Position numbers and translations under genes: made by a program
Part shown: positions 16,665 to 26,101 of the stretch, piece by piece
Layout of the letters: each line of letters starts with the position of its first letter
How positions within the stretch are numbered: position 1 is the first letter of the stretch
The notes under the pieces: model-generated
Told to the model about the DNA's origin: nothing
The model's database searches: none
What the model saw: only the letters and a program-made list of their open reading frames with translations
Assembly: GCF_002899945.2 (NCBI RefSeq)
Contig: NZ_PPEG02000010.1
Span: 62,001 to 126,000, forward strand
Source of the DNA: Chryseobacterium viscerum
GTDB taxonomy: Bacteria > Bacteroidota > Bacteroidia > Flavobacteriales > Weeksellaceae
Length of the DNA: 64,000 nucleotides
Reading direction: 5' to 3'

Positions 16665-17660
16665 ATGAAAAAATATATTTTAGGTCTTTTTGCTGTAGCA
16701 GTGATTTCATCTTGTGTAAGCCAGCAGGAAAGAGCAATGAGGAGTGCTGATAAAGAGTTTATCTTAAAGGCGGCTAATGAAAACTTCGCTAAGAAAAAGT
16801 GGAAAAATGCATTGGCTCTCTATGACAGACTTGCTAATCTTGTGGCAGGAACTGATGATTTTCCTAATGTAGGTTTCAACACTGCTTATGCCAACTATTA
16901 TGACAAGAGTTATAAGCTGGCAGGTCACCAGTTTAAAAACTTTGCCGTTAGTTTTCCAAAAGATCCAAGAGCAGAAGAAGCAGCTTACATGTCTGCATTG
17001 TGCTACTATGAAGGATCTATGGATTACAACTTGGATCAGTCCAGTACAGAATTGGCGATCAATGAACTTCAGGACTTCCTGAACAATTATCCGAATTCCG
17101 AAAGATCTAAAAATATCAGTCAGCTTATTGATGAGTTGTCTTATAAGCTTGAATTTAAAGCTTATGAAAACGGAAAACAGTACTATAACATGGGAGAGTA
17201 CAAAGCCGCGAATGTTGCTTTGGAAAATGTTTTGGAAGATTTTCCAAGTACAAAGCTTCGTTCAAAAATTTATGATTATATCATGAAGGCCCGTTATGAA
17301 CTGGCTGTAAAATCGATATATGGTCTTAAAGATGAACGTATTGAAAGTGCATTGACTTATACTAAACTGGTAGAGAAGGAACTTCCCAATACAGAATATT
17401 CTAAGACGGCTACCGATCTAAGAGAAAAACTGGAAAAGGAAAAGCAAAACTTTGTGGTGGTTAAAAAACAAACTGAAGCAAGAATTGCAGCTTTAACAGC
17501 AAGACAGAAAAAAGAGGCTGAAAAAATGGCCGACAAAGATAAAACTGAGCAGCAAGTTAAAGATCAAATCAGCAATGAAAAGAAAGCAATGCAGTTACAG
17601 AGGGACAGTGCAGCACTTAAGACCCCTCCTCCGGCAGCGACTTTCAAAATCCAAAGATAA
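16665..17660 (+). CDS. bamD: Outer-membrane protein assembly factor BamD
   Basis: Lipoprotein of the BAM complex, which folds beta-barrels into the outer membrane. 331 aa: signal MKKYILGLFAVAVISSC with lipobox Cys near 17, then about five TPR-type helical pairs (EFILKAANENFAKKKWKNALALYDRLANL, YKLAGHQFKNFAVSFPKDPRAEEAAYMSALCYYEGS, LQDFLNNYPNSERS, ENGKQYYNMGEYKAANVALENVLEDFPSTKLR). The C-terminus is a charged coiled coil (about 260-315) longer than in proteobacterial BamD, usual for Bacteroidota. First gene of a cluster with rpoZ, coaBC, DUF4835 and recN. Confidence 0.9.
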   Translation: MKKYILGLFAVAVISSCVSQQERAMRSADKEFILKAANENFAKKKWKNALALYDRLANLVAGTDDFPNVGFNTAYANYYDKSYKLAGHQFKNFAVSFPKDPRAEEAAYMSALCYYEGSMDYNLDQSSTELAINELQDFLNNYPNSERSKNISQLIDELSYKLEFKAYENGKQYYNMGEYKAANVALENVLEDFPSTKLRSKIYDYIMKARYELAVKSIYGLKDERIESALTYTKLVEKELPNTEYSKTATDLREKLEKEKQNFVVVKKQTEARIAALTARQKKEAEKMADKDKTEQQVKDQISNEKKAMQLQRDSAALKTPPPAATFKIQR

Positions 17661-17701
17661 TTCGTAAATTTGCCATCTTAAATAAAAATAATTTTCTCAA
17701 A

Positions 17702-18025
17702 ATGAGTGTAAAAGATACAAAAGCCGAAGTAAATACAATTACTTACGACAAAGATAAGATTGAAGATAAAGTAGGTTCAATCTACGAAGCTATTGTTATC
17801 ATGGGAAAGAGAGCAGAGCAGATCAATGCGGAGATCCGTACGGAACTTCACAACAAACTGGATGAATTTGCCGTTCACAATTCTACATTAGAAGAGGTTT
17901 TCGAAAACAGAGAACAAATTGAGATCTCTAAACATTACGAAAAGCTTCCAAAACCAACTTCAATTGCTATCGAAGAGTGGTTAAACGAAGATATCTATTT
18001 CAGAAAAACAGAAGACAGAAAATAA
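17702..18025 (+). CDS. rpoZ: RNA polymerase omega subunit (Bacteroidota type)
   Basis: 107 aa. Omega supports assembly of the beta' subunit into RNA polymerase. The sequence shows the Bacteroidota omega signature: a short N-terminal strand, then KVGSIYEAIVIMGKRAEQINAEIRTELHNKLDEF (the conserved helix with the basic KRA), and a variable acidic tail ending EEWLNEDIYFRKTED. It is 41 nt after bamD and followed by a strong terminator, so it ends the bamD transcript. Confidence 0.85.
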   Translation: MSVKDTKAEVNTITYDKDKIEDKVGSIYEAIVIMGKRAEQINAEIRTELHNKLDEFAVHNSTLEEVFENREQIEISKHYEKLPKPTSIAIEEWLNEDIYFRKTEDRK

Positions 18026-18046
18026 TCATCTGTGTTTTAATAAATC

Positions 18047-18084
18047 AAGGTCATAAAAGAATTCATTTCTTTTATGACCTTTGT
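18047..18084 (+). terminator. Long-stem terminator after rpoZ
   Basis: A perfect 15-bp stem, 18047-18061 with 18067-18081, and a five-base loop. The T run is broken (TTTGTCGTTTT). Confidence 0.7.
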
Positions 18085-18148
18085 CGTTTTAAAGCCTGAT
18101 TGTGTGGGAAAAAATAAGTACTTTAGTATTTCAAAAAATTAGAACTAA

Positions 18149-19354
18149 ATGAGTGTTTCCGGTAAAAAGATACTTATCGCGGTCTCTGGAGGAATTGCAG
18201 CCTACAAAATTCATTTCCTGATCAGAGATTTTGTAAAAAAAGGAGCTGAAGTACAGGTTATCATGACCCCAGATGCAGAACATTTTGTGACGAAACTAAG
18301 CCTGTCTACGTTGTCCAAAAAACCTGTGTATTCAGACTTTTATGGTGATAACGGAACCTGGAACAGCCATGTAGAAATGGCGCTTTGGGCAGACGTAATG
18401 ATTGTAGCTCCCTGTACTGCCAATACACTGTCTAAAATGGTTCATGGGATGTGTGACAATCTGGTTATTGCAACTTATATGTCAGCAAAATGCCCGGTAT
18501 TTATTGTACCTGCAATGGATCTGGACATGTATGTACATCCTTCTACAAAGAAGAATTTAGAGCTTGCAGAAAGCTTTGGACATATCATTATTCCTGCAGA
18601 AAACGGAGAATTGGCAAGTGGATTGATCGGCCAGGGAAGAATGGCAGAACCGGCAACTATTTTTTCTACTGTTAAGAATTATTTTAATTCAAATATCCAT
18701 TCAAAAAGTCTTGAAGGGAAAACTGTTTTAATCACGGCAGGACCTACCTATGAAGCCCTAGATCCTGTAAGATTCATCGGAAATCATTCATCAGGAAAAA
18801 TGGGGTTTTCACTGGCTGAAGAAGCTTCAAAAAGAGGAGCAAGAGTTATTTTGATTTCAGGACCAAGCTTCCAAACCCTAAACGACCCAAAGGTTGAACT
18901 TCATAAAGTGACTTCAGCAAAAGAAATGCTGGCAAAAGTATTTGAATTTTATGACGGGATAGATATCGGAATTGCAAGTGCTGCCGTAGCAGACTATGCA
19001 CCCAAAGAAGTGGCTAAAGAAAAAATCAAGAAGAATGACGATAGTCTGACCATAGAATTGGTTAAAAATCCGGATATTCTTAAAACGATGGGGGAGAAGA
19101 AAACACACCAGTTTCTGGTAGGATTTGCCCTGGAGACGCAGAATGAAGAAGAAAATGCAAAAGGAAAGCTGGAAAAGAAAAATCTGGATATGATTGTTCT
19201 AAACTCTTTGCGTGATGAAGGAGCAGGTTTTAAAAATGATACCAACAAAATCAAAATATTTACCAAAACGGAAAAGAAAGAATTCAATCTGAAATCCAAA
19301 GATGATGTAGCGAAAGATATTCTCAATTTTGTTGAGTCTCAACTTTTAAAATAA
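18149..19354 (+). CDS. coaBC: Bifunctional phosphopantothenoylcysteine decarboxylase / phosphopantothenate-cysteine ligase
   Basis: Two steps of coenzyme A synthesis: ligation of 4'-phosphopantothenate to Cys (CoaB) and FMN-dependent decarboxylation (CoaC). 401 aa. CoaC domain about 1-185: SGGIAAYK, active-site His in WNSHVEMALWAD, APCTANTLSKMVHGMCDNL and the PAMDLDMY loop. CoaB domain about 190-401: TVLITAGPTYEALDPVRFIGNHSSGKMG, SAAVADYAP, KIKKNDDSLTIELVKNPDIL and VGFALET. It lies between rpoZ and DUF4835, with 36 nt to the next gene. Confidence 0.95.
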   Translation: MSVSGKKILIAVSGGIAAYKIHFLIRDFVKKGAEVQVIMTPDAEHFVTKLSLSTLSKKPVYSDFYGDNGTWNSHVEMALWADVMIVAPCTANTLSKMVHGMCDNLVIATYMSAKCPVFIVPAMDLDMYVHPSTKKNLELAESFGHIIIPAENGELASGLIGQGRMAEPATIFSTVKNYFNSNIHSKSLEGKTVLITAGPTYEALDPVRFIGNHSSGKMGFSLAEEASKRGARVILISGPSFQTLNDPKVELHKVTSAKEMLAKVFEFYDGIDIGIASAAVADYAPKEVAKEKIKKNDDSLTIELVKNPDILKTMGEKKTHQFLVGFALETQNEEENAKGKLEKKNLDMIVLNSLRDEGAGFKNDTNKIKIFTKTEKKEFNLKSKDDVAKDILNFVESQLLK

Positions 19355-19390
19355 TTTTAATAAATTTCCGTTCTCAATTTTTAATAGACA

Positions 19391-20296
19391 ATGAAAAAAA
19401 TTATAAGTTTATTTTTTCTGTTTTTCATATATACCCAAAGTTTTTCTCAGGAGCTGTTGGCTACTGTTCAGGTAAACTCCCAATTGGTAGGAGGAAGTAA
19501 CCAGCAGGCGTATAAAGCATTGGAAAAAAGTCTCAGAGACTTTATCAATAATACCAGCTGGACTGGGAAAAAACTTCAGAATTTTGAGAAAATAAAATGT
19601 GGTTTTTCTGTTGTTATTGGGGAAAGAGATGGCAATAGATTTAAAGGATCCATTGTTGTTCAGGCCATGCGTCCTGTTTATAATACGACCTATGAATCTC
19701 CTCTGCTGAATCTTCAGGACCAGAGATTTGGTTTTGAATATATTGAAAATGAAAGTCTTATTTTTAATGAAAGACAGTTCTCGGGTAAGAATTTGACAGA
19801 TGTTGTCAGTTTTTATATTTATGTTATTTTGGGCTTAGACGGTGACAGCTTCCAGTCGATGGGAGGATCCCAATGGTATGCAAAAGCACAACAAATTGCA
19901 CAGAATTCTCAGAACAGAAACTATGAAGGCTGGAATACCATCAATGAGCCAAGAAGCCGTTCTATATTGATTAATGAAATTATGAACCCCAATTGGAGCC
20001 AGCTGCGTTCTACCATTTATACGTACCACAGAGCAGGAATGGATAACCTTTTCAACCAGGACCAGACTGCCGGTAAAAAAGTGATTTTTGATGCTCTTAT
20101 GCAGTTGAAAATGTACGAAAATACTTTTCAGCAGGCATTTTTCTTCAACCAGTTTCTGGATACAAAAAGTGATGAAATCTTTAATATCTTCAATTCCGGC
20201 AATAACGGAGGCTTGATTCTCAATGATCTGAAGCAGACCATGATTATTCTTTCTCCGAAAAATATTGACAATAAGTGGAATAAATGGAAGGTATAA
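19391..20296 (+). CDS. DUF4835 family secreted protein
   Basis: 301 aa. Signal peptide MKKIISLFFLFFIYTQSFSQ, then a domain typical of DUF4835: ELLATVQVNSQLVGGSNQQAYKALEKSLRDFINNTSWTGKKL, IVVQAMRPVYNTTYESPLLNLQDQRFGFEY, YIYVILGLDGDSF, and YHRAGMDNLF. The family is restricted to Bacteroidota and almost always sits between coaBC and recN, as here. Periplasmic or outer-membrane location is inferred. Function unknown. Confidence 0.88.
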   Translation: MKKIISLFFLFFIYTQSFSQELLATVQVNSQLVGGSNQQAYKALEKSLRDFINNTSWTGKKLQNFEKIKCGFSVVIGERDGNRFKGSIVVQAMRPVYNTTYESPLLNLQDQRFGFEYIENESLIFNERQFSGKNLTDVVSFYIYVILGLDGDSFQSMGGSQWYAKAQQIAQNSQNRNYEGWNTINEPRSRSILINEIMNPNWSQLRSTIYTYHRAGMDNLFNQDQTAGKKVIFDALMQLKMYENTFQQAFFFNQFLDTKSDEIFNIFNSGNNGGLILNDLKQTMIILSPKNIDNKWNKWKV

Positions 20297-20464
20297 GGTT
20301 GACACTTATAAAAAACCTATAAAATTACTGACAGACCATTTGATTTTAGGTGAAAAATAGAATACTATAATTGAGCAGAATGCATAAAAACATTTTCTCA
20401 CTTCATTAAAAAAAAACCTATTTTTACAGTTCAAATTCAAATTGAACCATAACCCGGATTATCA

Positions 20465-22114
20465 ATGCTTTCGAGAATTTACATTAAAAACTTTGCCCTG
20501 ATTGATACCCTTGACGTATCATTGAAGAATGGTTTACAGGTTATTACCGGTGAAACAGGAGCCGGGAAATCTATTATTTTAGGGGCTCTCCGTCTTATTT
20601 TAGGAGAAAGAGCAGATGTAAAATCCATTGCTAAGACCGAAGAAAAAAGTGTAGTTGAAACAGAGTTTTCACTCAACAACCAGTTTAAGAAATTCTTTAT
20701 CGAAAACGATCTGGATTATGAACTTCAGACGATTATCAGACGAGAAATCCTTCCATCAGGAAAATCGCGTGCATTTATTAATGACGTTCCTGTAACATTG
20801 GATATTCTTAAGGAGCTTTCTTCGCAGCTGATTGATATCCACTCCCAATTTGAAACATCCAATCTTTTTACATCAGAATACCAGTTTAAAATTATTGACG
20901 GACTTTCTGACAATAAAAAGATTATCGAAGACTATCAACAGACATTTTCTGAATTTCAGACCCTTAAATTACTGTTGAAAAAACTGAAAACTCAACTTTC
21001 AGAATCCAATAAAGAAAGTGATTATAAAGAATTTTTACTCAATGAACTGGAGGAGCTGAAACTTGATGATGTAGACTATGAAGATGTTCAGAACCAGCTT
21101 TCTATTCAGGAAAATGCAGGAATGATTTCTGAAAATGTAGGTCAGATCCTATCGAGATTCCATCAGGAAGAAATAGGAATTTTGTCTTTCTTTCATGAAG
21201 CGACCCACAAACTTTCAAAAATCTCTGAAGTTTCAGCCAGTTTTGCAGAACTTGATGAAAGGCTTGAGACTTCTTTTGTTGAGCTTAAAGATATAATTTC
21301 CGAACTTGAGCATACCGCAGAGAGAGTTGAAATCAATCCTGAAAATCTGTTATATCTTACCGAGCTTAATAATAAAATCAACGCCTTATTTCTTAAACAT
21401 AATGTTTCGGATCTTAATGAACTGATTGAGATCAGAAACCAGCTGGCAGGAGATCAGAAAGGAGCTTCAGAACTGGAAGCACAGATCGAAGAAACAGAGG
21501 GGAATATTTCTCAAAAAGAAAAAAAACTTCAGAATCTCGCGGAAAAGCTTTCAAAGAACAGAACGAAAAATGTTCCTGTTTTCATCAAAAAAGCAGAAGG
21601 ACTTCTGAAAAAATTAGGGCTGGAAAAGGCAAAGGTAGATATAGAACTGCAGGATGCAGACGAATTCAATCAATTTGGAAAAGAAAATATCCAGCTGTTG
21701 TTCCAGGCCAATTCCGGGTTTCCTTTAAAACCGATTCAGACTGCCATTTCCGGAGGTGAAAGATCTAGAGTGATGCTTGCTGTAAAGAAGATTATTGCAG
21801 AAAGTGATGAGCTTCCAACCCTTATTCTGGATGAAATTGATACCGGAGTTTCAGGGAAAGTAGCTGAAGAGATCGGAAATCTTATGAGAGAAATGTCCGA
21901 AGACATGCAGCTGATCGTTATTTCTCACCTGGCACAGGTTGCCGCTAAAGGAAACGACAACTATAAAGTCGTCAAACAGGATGTTTCAGGCAGAACACAA
22001 TCTACCATTATACCTTTGAGCGACGAAGAAAAACTCAATGAAATTGCTCAATTGCTTTCCGGAAGCAAAATTACCGAAGCTGCTTTAGCACAAGCAAAAG
22101 AATTAATTGGCTAG
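20465..22114 (+). CDS. recN: DNA repair protein RecN
   Basis: SMC-like ATPase acting early in double-strand break repair. 549 aa: MLSRIYIKNFALID start, Walker A GETGAGKS (about 30-37), long coiled coil arms (about 150-370), the ABC signature SGGERSRVMLA, Walker B LILDEIDTGVSG (about 455-466) and the H-loop VISHLAQVA. The 168-nt upstream gap contains an imperfect palindrome GTTCAAATTCAAATTGAAC and a TATTTTTA box, which could be a promoter with an operator, but no LexA-type site can be claimed. Confidence 0.95.
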   Translation: MLSRIYIKNFALIDTLDVSLKNGLQVITGETGAGKSIILGALRLILGERADVKSIAKTEEKSVVETEFSLNNQFKKFFIENDLDYELQTIIRREILPSGKSRAFINDVPVTLDILKELSSQLIDIHSQFETSNLFTSEYQFKIIDGLSDNKKIIEDYQQTFSEFQTLKLLLKKLKTQLSESNKESDYKEFLLNELEELKLDDVDYEDVQNQLSIQENAGMISENVGQILSRFHQEEIGILSFFHEATHKLSKISEVSASFAELDERLETSFVELKDIISELEHTAERVEINPENLLYLTELNNKINALFLKHNVSDLNELIEIRNQLAGDQKGASELEAQIEETEGNISQKEKKLQNLAEKLSKNRTKNVPVFIKKAEGLLKKLGLEKAKVDIELQDADEFNQFGKENIQLLFQANSGFPLKPIQTAISGGERSRVMLAVKKIIAESDELPTLILDEIDTGVSGKVAEEIGNLMREMSEDMQLIVISHLAQVAAKGNDNYKVVKQDVSGRTQSTIIPLSDEEKLNEIAQLLSGSKITEAALAQAKELIG

Positions 22115-22165
22115 AAATCTGTAACATATTTTATTTTATATTTACTAATGTATAAAAACTAAAAT

Positions 22166-23632
22166 ATGTTTCTAAAGTTCCTTAGGCTTGAAATCAAAAG
22201 CTTCTTCCGTGGTACATCTTTAGGGATCAATCTGGCCATGAAGATATTCCGGTTCATCGGAATTCTCTATTTCATGGGATGTCTCGTAGGCGGGGCTTTT
22301 ATTGCTTTTTTCTATGTAAAGGAAGAAATGCACCAGGATCCTTTAAAAGTAGTCTCAAAATTCATGATTGTTGCCTGGATCATTGATCTGGTCATTAAAT
22401 ATCTCTGGCAGGAAATTCCTACACAGAATATTAAGCCGTTTCTTACCATGAATGTCAGGAAGAATACACTGGTCAATTATATGCTGTCCAAAACCTTTCT
22501 TTCAGCATTCAGCTGGCTGAGTTCTCTATTCTTCATTACATTTTCATTGATTGCTTTATTTAACGGATATAGCATTTTAGGAATTTTGGTGTGGCTTATA
22601 GGAGTTATTTCATTACTCTATCTGAATAATTTCATCAATATTTTCTTCAACGGTAAAGAAACACTGGCAATCATCATAGGAGTTTTCTTTTTGGGAATCG
22701 GAGCTTTGGCATATTACAATATCGTTCCGGTTCTGTCTTATTCTGAATCTGTTTTCTACAGTTTCTATGAAAAACCTTACTTTGCTTTGATCCCTGTTTC
22801 CCTGTTTGTGATCTTGTGGTGGCTTTGTTTCCGTTATCTGCGTAAAGAATTTTATCTGGATCAGGGACTTGAAGCCAAAAAGACAATAGGAAAAACCGAA
22901 AATATTGCTTTCTTAAATAAATATGGAGCTACCGGAACATTTATCAATAATGATATTAAAATGTTAAGACGGAATAAAGTGGCCAAAGGTATTCTTCTGG
23001 GAAGTTTTATGTTCCTGTTCTATGGATTGCTGATGTTTTCGTCTTCTCTATACAAAACTCCGGCGATGATGATGTTTATGGGTCTTTTTGTAACAGGAGG
23101 TTTTCAGTTTCTGTTTGGACAGAGGGTTCCAGCTTTTGACAGTTCCTATTATCCATTGATGATGACCCTGAATGTTCCGTACAAAGACTATTTAAAGGCC
23201 AAATGGTGGCTGATGAATATTGTAACGGGAGTTTCTATGATTGTAGCGCTATGCTATGCGTATTTTGGCTGGGAGGTCTATATTACATTCTTCGCTGCAG
23301 GACTATACAATATCGGAGTCAATTCTCAATTCACCTTATGGTCCGGGGCTTTTAATAAAAATCAGATCGATCTTAATTCAAAAGAGAAAAGGATGGGGCA
23401 GAAAGGAAGTTTCAATCTGGCAGCGATGCTTCTGCTGATTCCAAAAATGCTTCTTCCAATGGGGGTATTTGCGTTAGCAAAATATTTCTCAGGAATTACA
23501 GGAGGTGTAATAAGCATCGCCATTATCGGTATTATAGGATTTTTCATGAGAGAGAAAATCTTCAATATTATCGTAAAACTTTACAAAAAAGAAAAATACA
23601 GCACAATTGACGCATTTAAAAATAAAGGTTAA
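22166..23632 (+). CDS. DUF5687 ABC-transporter permease
   Basis: 488 aa integral membrane protein with about ten hydrophobic segments in two blocks (IFRFIGILYFMGCLVGGAFIAFFYV; SWLSSLFFITFSLIALFNGYSILGILVWLIGVISLLYL; GVFFLGIGALAYYNIVPVL; GSFMFLFYGLLMFSSSLY; WLMNIVTGVSMIVALCYAYFGW; final GGVISIAIIGIIGFFM). N-terminal FLKFLRLEIKSFFRGTSLG is the DUF5687 hallmark. The ATPase gene begins 3 nt after its stop, so the two form one exporter; by family this is an ABC-2-like system. Cargo unknown. Confidence 0.85.
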   Translation: MFLKFLRLEIKSFFRGTSLGINLAMKIFRFIGILYFMGCLVGGAFIAFFYVKEEMHQDPLKVVSKFMIVAWIIDLVIKYLWQEIPTQNIKPFLTMNVRKNTLVNYMLSKTFLSAFSWLSSLFFITFSLIALFNGYSILGILVWLIGVISLLYLNNFINIFFNGKETLAIIIGVFFLGIGALAYYNIVPVLSYSESVFYSFYEKPYFALIPVSLFVILWWLCFRYLRKEFYLDQGLEAKKTIGKTENIAFLNKYGATGTFINNDIKMLRRNKVAKGILLGSFMFLFYGLLMFSSSLYKTPAMMMFMGLFVTGGFQFLFGQRVPAFDSSYYPLMMTLNVPYKDYLKAKWWLMNIVTGVSMIVALCYAYFGWEVYITFFAAGLYNIGVNSQFTLWSGAFNKNQIDLNSKEKRMGQKGSFNLAAMLLLIPKMLLPMGVFALAKYFSGITGGVISIAIIGIIGFFMREKIFNIIVKLYKKEKYSTIDAFKNKG

Positions 23633-23635
23633 GCC

Positions 23636-24352
23636 ATGATCAACATACATAATTTATCAAAAACATACGGAACGGCAACCGTTCTTAATATCGAACATCT
23701 TGACATTCCAAACGGAGAAACATTTGGTCTTGTAGGAAACAACGGGGCAGGAAAAACAACTCTTTTTAGCCTGATGCTTGATTTGATTCAGGCGACTACC
23801 GGATCTGTAAGCATTGACGGAATCAAAGTCAGTGAATCTGAGGCCTGGAAGAATAAAGTTTCAGCCTTTGTAGATGACACTTTTCTTATCGGCTATCTCA
23901 CGCCTGAAGAATATTTTTACTTCATTGGAGAGCTGAGAGGGCAAAACAAAGCTTCAATAGATGAATTTCTGAAACCCTTTCACGATTTCTTCAACGGTGA
24001 GATTCTAAAATCAGGAAAATATATCCGTGATCTTTCGAAAGGAAATCAGAAAAAAGTAGGAATTGTAGGAGCCATCATTGGAAATCCTGAAATTATTATT
24101 CTGGATGAACCTTTTGCCAACCTGGATCCGTCCACACAGATCAAACTTAAAAACCTGATCAAAGAACTGTCTAAGCAGGATGGTGTTACTTTCCTGATAT
24201 CCAGTCATGATTTGTCTCATACTACGGAAGTCTGCAACAGGATTGTGGTAGTGAACAAAGGGCTACTGGTAAAAGACATTCAGACCAATCCGGAAACGTT
24301 GAAAGATCTGGAGCAATATTTTGCAGATCAGGTTTCAATTTCGGATATTTAG
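23636..24352 (+). CDS. ABC transporter ATP-binding protein
   Basis: 238 aa ATPase paired with the DUF5687 permease. Walker A GNNGAGKT (about 35), Q-loop region AFVDDTFLIGYLTPEEYFYFIGEL, signature LSKGNQKKVG (about 132, Lys replacing the usual Gly), Walker B IIILDEPFANLD (about 153) and H-loop ISSHDLSHTTEV. Only one nucleotide-binding domain is present, so a dimer with two permeases is expected. Substrate cannot be inferred. Confidence 0.9.
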   Translation: MINIHNLSKTYGTATVLNIEHLDIPNGETFGLVGNNGAGKTTLFSLMLDLIQATTGSVSIDGIKVSESEAWKNKVSAFVDDTFLIGYLTPEEYFYFIGELRGQNKASIDEFLKPFHDFFNGEILKSGKYIRDLSKGNQKKVGIVGAIIGNPEIIILDEPFANLDPSTQIKLKNLIKELSKQDGVTFLISSHDLSHTTEVCNRIVVVNKGLLVKDIQTNPETLKDLEQYFADQVSISDI

Positions 24353-24372
24353 TACATTAAAAACAGACGTTT

Positions 24373-25311
24373 ATGAATAGGGCAGAATCACAAAATGTAA
24401 CAGATTATCCTAACAGCAATACGATTTTCATGGTGTGGAAACTTCATGATGATCCTCAATTGAAGGAGGTCTTTCAACAATTGTGTGCATTGGTACTCAA
24501 CCTTAATAATTCGGTTTTCAACAGATTCCCGGACAGCAGAGCAAGCTGTGTAATGGGTATTGGAGCTGAAGCATGGAAAAAATTGGAGCTTCCGACACCT
24601 CCACCAAAAGAACTGACCAATTTTGAAGAGATCAAAGGGATAAAACATACCGCTGTTTCCACTCCGGGCGATCTTCACTTTCACTTAAGAGCAGATAATA
24701 AAAGTCTGATCTTTGATATGGCTATTGAAATATCAAATGTATTGAGCTCAGTTGCTGAAAGCATTCTGGAAATTCACGGGTTTAAATATTGGGATGCACG
24801 TTCTATTCTAGGTTTTGTTGATGGAACGGAGAATCCTCATGGTGAAGACCGTGATTATTTTGCAAAGATCGGAGACGAAGACTCTCAATATAAAGATGGA
24901 AGTTATCTTTTCGTTCAGAAATATCTTCATAATATGGCTGCCTGGAAAGGGCTTTCCACAGAAGATCAGGAAAAGGTGATCGGGAGATCAAAGCAAAATG
25001 ATATTGAAATGTCTGATGATGTGAAACCTGCTAACTCCCATATTGCTTTAGCCAATATCGAAGGTGAAAACGGAGAAGAATTGAAAATTGTCAGAGATAA
25101 TATGCCTTTTGGAAGTCCTTCTTCTAATGAGTTTGGGACTTATTTTATTGCCTATTCAAGTACATTTACGACCACCAAAAAGATGTTGACCAATATGTTT
25201 GTAGGTGATCCCCCGGGAAACTATGACAGAATCTTAGATTTCAGTACAGCAGTTACAGGAACGCTTTTCTTTGTTCCTACCCGAAATATGCTTGATGAAT
25301 TCTCAGGATAA
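24373..25311 (+). CDS. Dyp-type heme peroxidase
   Basis: 312 aa. DyP peroxidases use H2O2 to oxidise dyes and aromatic compounds. The distal-site motif GFVDGTENP (about 147-155) carries the catalytic Asp, and the proximal part holds GSYLFVQKYLHNM and HIALANIEG, with NMPFGSPSSNEFGTYFIAYS near the C-terminus. There is no signal peptide, so it should be cytosolic (B/P-type size). The C-terminus shows no clear encapsulin cargo-loading tail and no encapsulin gene is in the window. It follows the ABC pair by 20 nt and may be co-transcribed. Confidence 0.9.
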   Translation: MNRAESQNVTDYPNSNTIFMVWKLHDDPQLKEVFQQLCALVLNLNNSVFNRFPDSRASCVMGIGAEAWKKLELPTPPPKELTNFEEIKGIKHTAVSTPGDLHFHLRADNKSLIFDMAIEISNVLSSVAESILEIHGFKYWDARSILGFVDGTENPHGEDRDYFAKIGDEDSQYKDGSYLFVQKYLHNMAAWKGLSTEDQEKVIGRSKQNDIEMSDDVKPANSHIALANIEGENGEELKIVRDNMPFGSPSSNEFGTYFIAYSSTFTTTKKMLTNMFVGDPPGNYDRILDFSTAVTGTLFFVPTRNMLDEFSG

Positions 25312-25318
25312 AATATAA

Positions 25319-25347
25319 AAAGGCTGTCTCACTCTGAGGCAGCCTTT
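25319..25347 (+). terminator. Hairpin terminator after DyP peroxidase
   Basis: AAAGGCTG (25319-25326) pairs with CAGCCTTT (25340-25347), with an inner CTCA/TGAG stem. The T run is short, so efficiency may be moderate. Confidence 0.6.
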
Positions 25348-25491
25348 AATCAATTATTTTTACAGAAACTATACAAAATTCTCAGATTTTTATGATTTGT
25401 ATATTAAGTTATTAATGCTTGATTTTCAGTATTATAAATACTGTTTTGGAACAGTGTCGTTATTAAGTAAATAAAAAATATTTTTTTAAGT

Positions 25492-25520
25492 TGTAACCTT
25501 TTTTTGTTTTGATTGTCTTT
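25492..25520 (+). promoter_or_regulatory. Putative ECF-sigma promoter of the sigma operon
   Basis: TGTAAC at 25492-25497, 17 nt, then GTCTTT at 25515-25520, 20 nt before the sigma-factor start. This resembles ECF promoters (TGTAAC with CGTCT-type -10) and would make the operon autoregulated. It does not fit the housekeeping TAnnTTTG box. Confidence 0.45.
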
Positions 25521-25540
25521 AAAGTAGAAACAGCATAAGC

Positions 25541-26101
25541 ATGAAACTTTTGTTCGGAAATAAAAAGAATGATTTGTTGAGCCTCCTGAAGAAACAGGAT
25601 CCGGCTGCACAGAAGATTTTCTATGAACAGAATGTGAAGAGATTCCTGAGTGTAAGCAAAAGCTATGTGAGCGATTTGTATCAGGCGGAAGATTGTCTCA
25701 TTAAAGCATTCTGCAAAATTTTTAAGCACATAGAAACCTTCAGAGAAGAGTCGAACCTGGATAGCTGGGCAAGAAGAATTGTGGTGAATGAATGCCTGAA
25801 TTTTATCAAAAGCCACAAAACAGTATTCTATCTGGACGAGATCAACCAGTCTTTTCACGAAGACATCCACGAACCGGAGATTGATTGTGATTTTAATGCG
25901 CAGGACCTTTTGGATCAGCTTCCCGATGCCTACAGAATGGTTTTTAACCTCTATGTGCTGGAAGGGTACTCGCATCAGGAAATTGCTGATACTTTGCAGA
26001 TTTCAATGGCTGTAAGCAAAACACAGCTGTTCAGAGCAAAAGAAAAATTAAGAAAGATCTACTTTCAACAACAAAAAAAATTGAAAAATGAAAACGTCTA
26101 A
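25541..26101 (+). CDS. RNA polymerase ECF sigma factor
   Basis: 186 aa sigma-70 family factor with region 2 (about 20-90: DPAAQKIFYEQNVKRFLSVSKSYVSDLYQAEDCLIKAFCKIFKHIETFREESNLDSWARRI) and region 4 (about 125-175: LLDQLPDAYRMVFNLYVLEGYSHQEIADTLQISMAVSKTQLFRAKEKLR). Region 3 is missing, as expected of ECF factors. The next gene overlaps its 3' end by 14 nt and looks like its anti-sigma partner. Confidence 0.92.
   Translation: MKLLFGNKKNDLLSLLKKQDPAAQKIFYEQNVKRFLSVSKSYVSDLYQAEDCLIKAFCKIFKHIETFREESNLDSWARRIVVNECLNFIKSHKTVFYLDEINQSFHEDIHEPEIDCDFNAQDLLDQLPDAYRMVFNLYVLEGYSHQEIADTLQISMAVSKTQLFRAKEKLRKIYFQQQKKLKNENV

Noticed and set aside
20428..20455. LexA-type SOS box before recN
   Set aside because: GTTCAAATTCAAATTGAAC is an imperfect palindrome only; it does not match a known LexA consensus well enough to claim SOS control.
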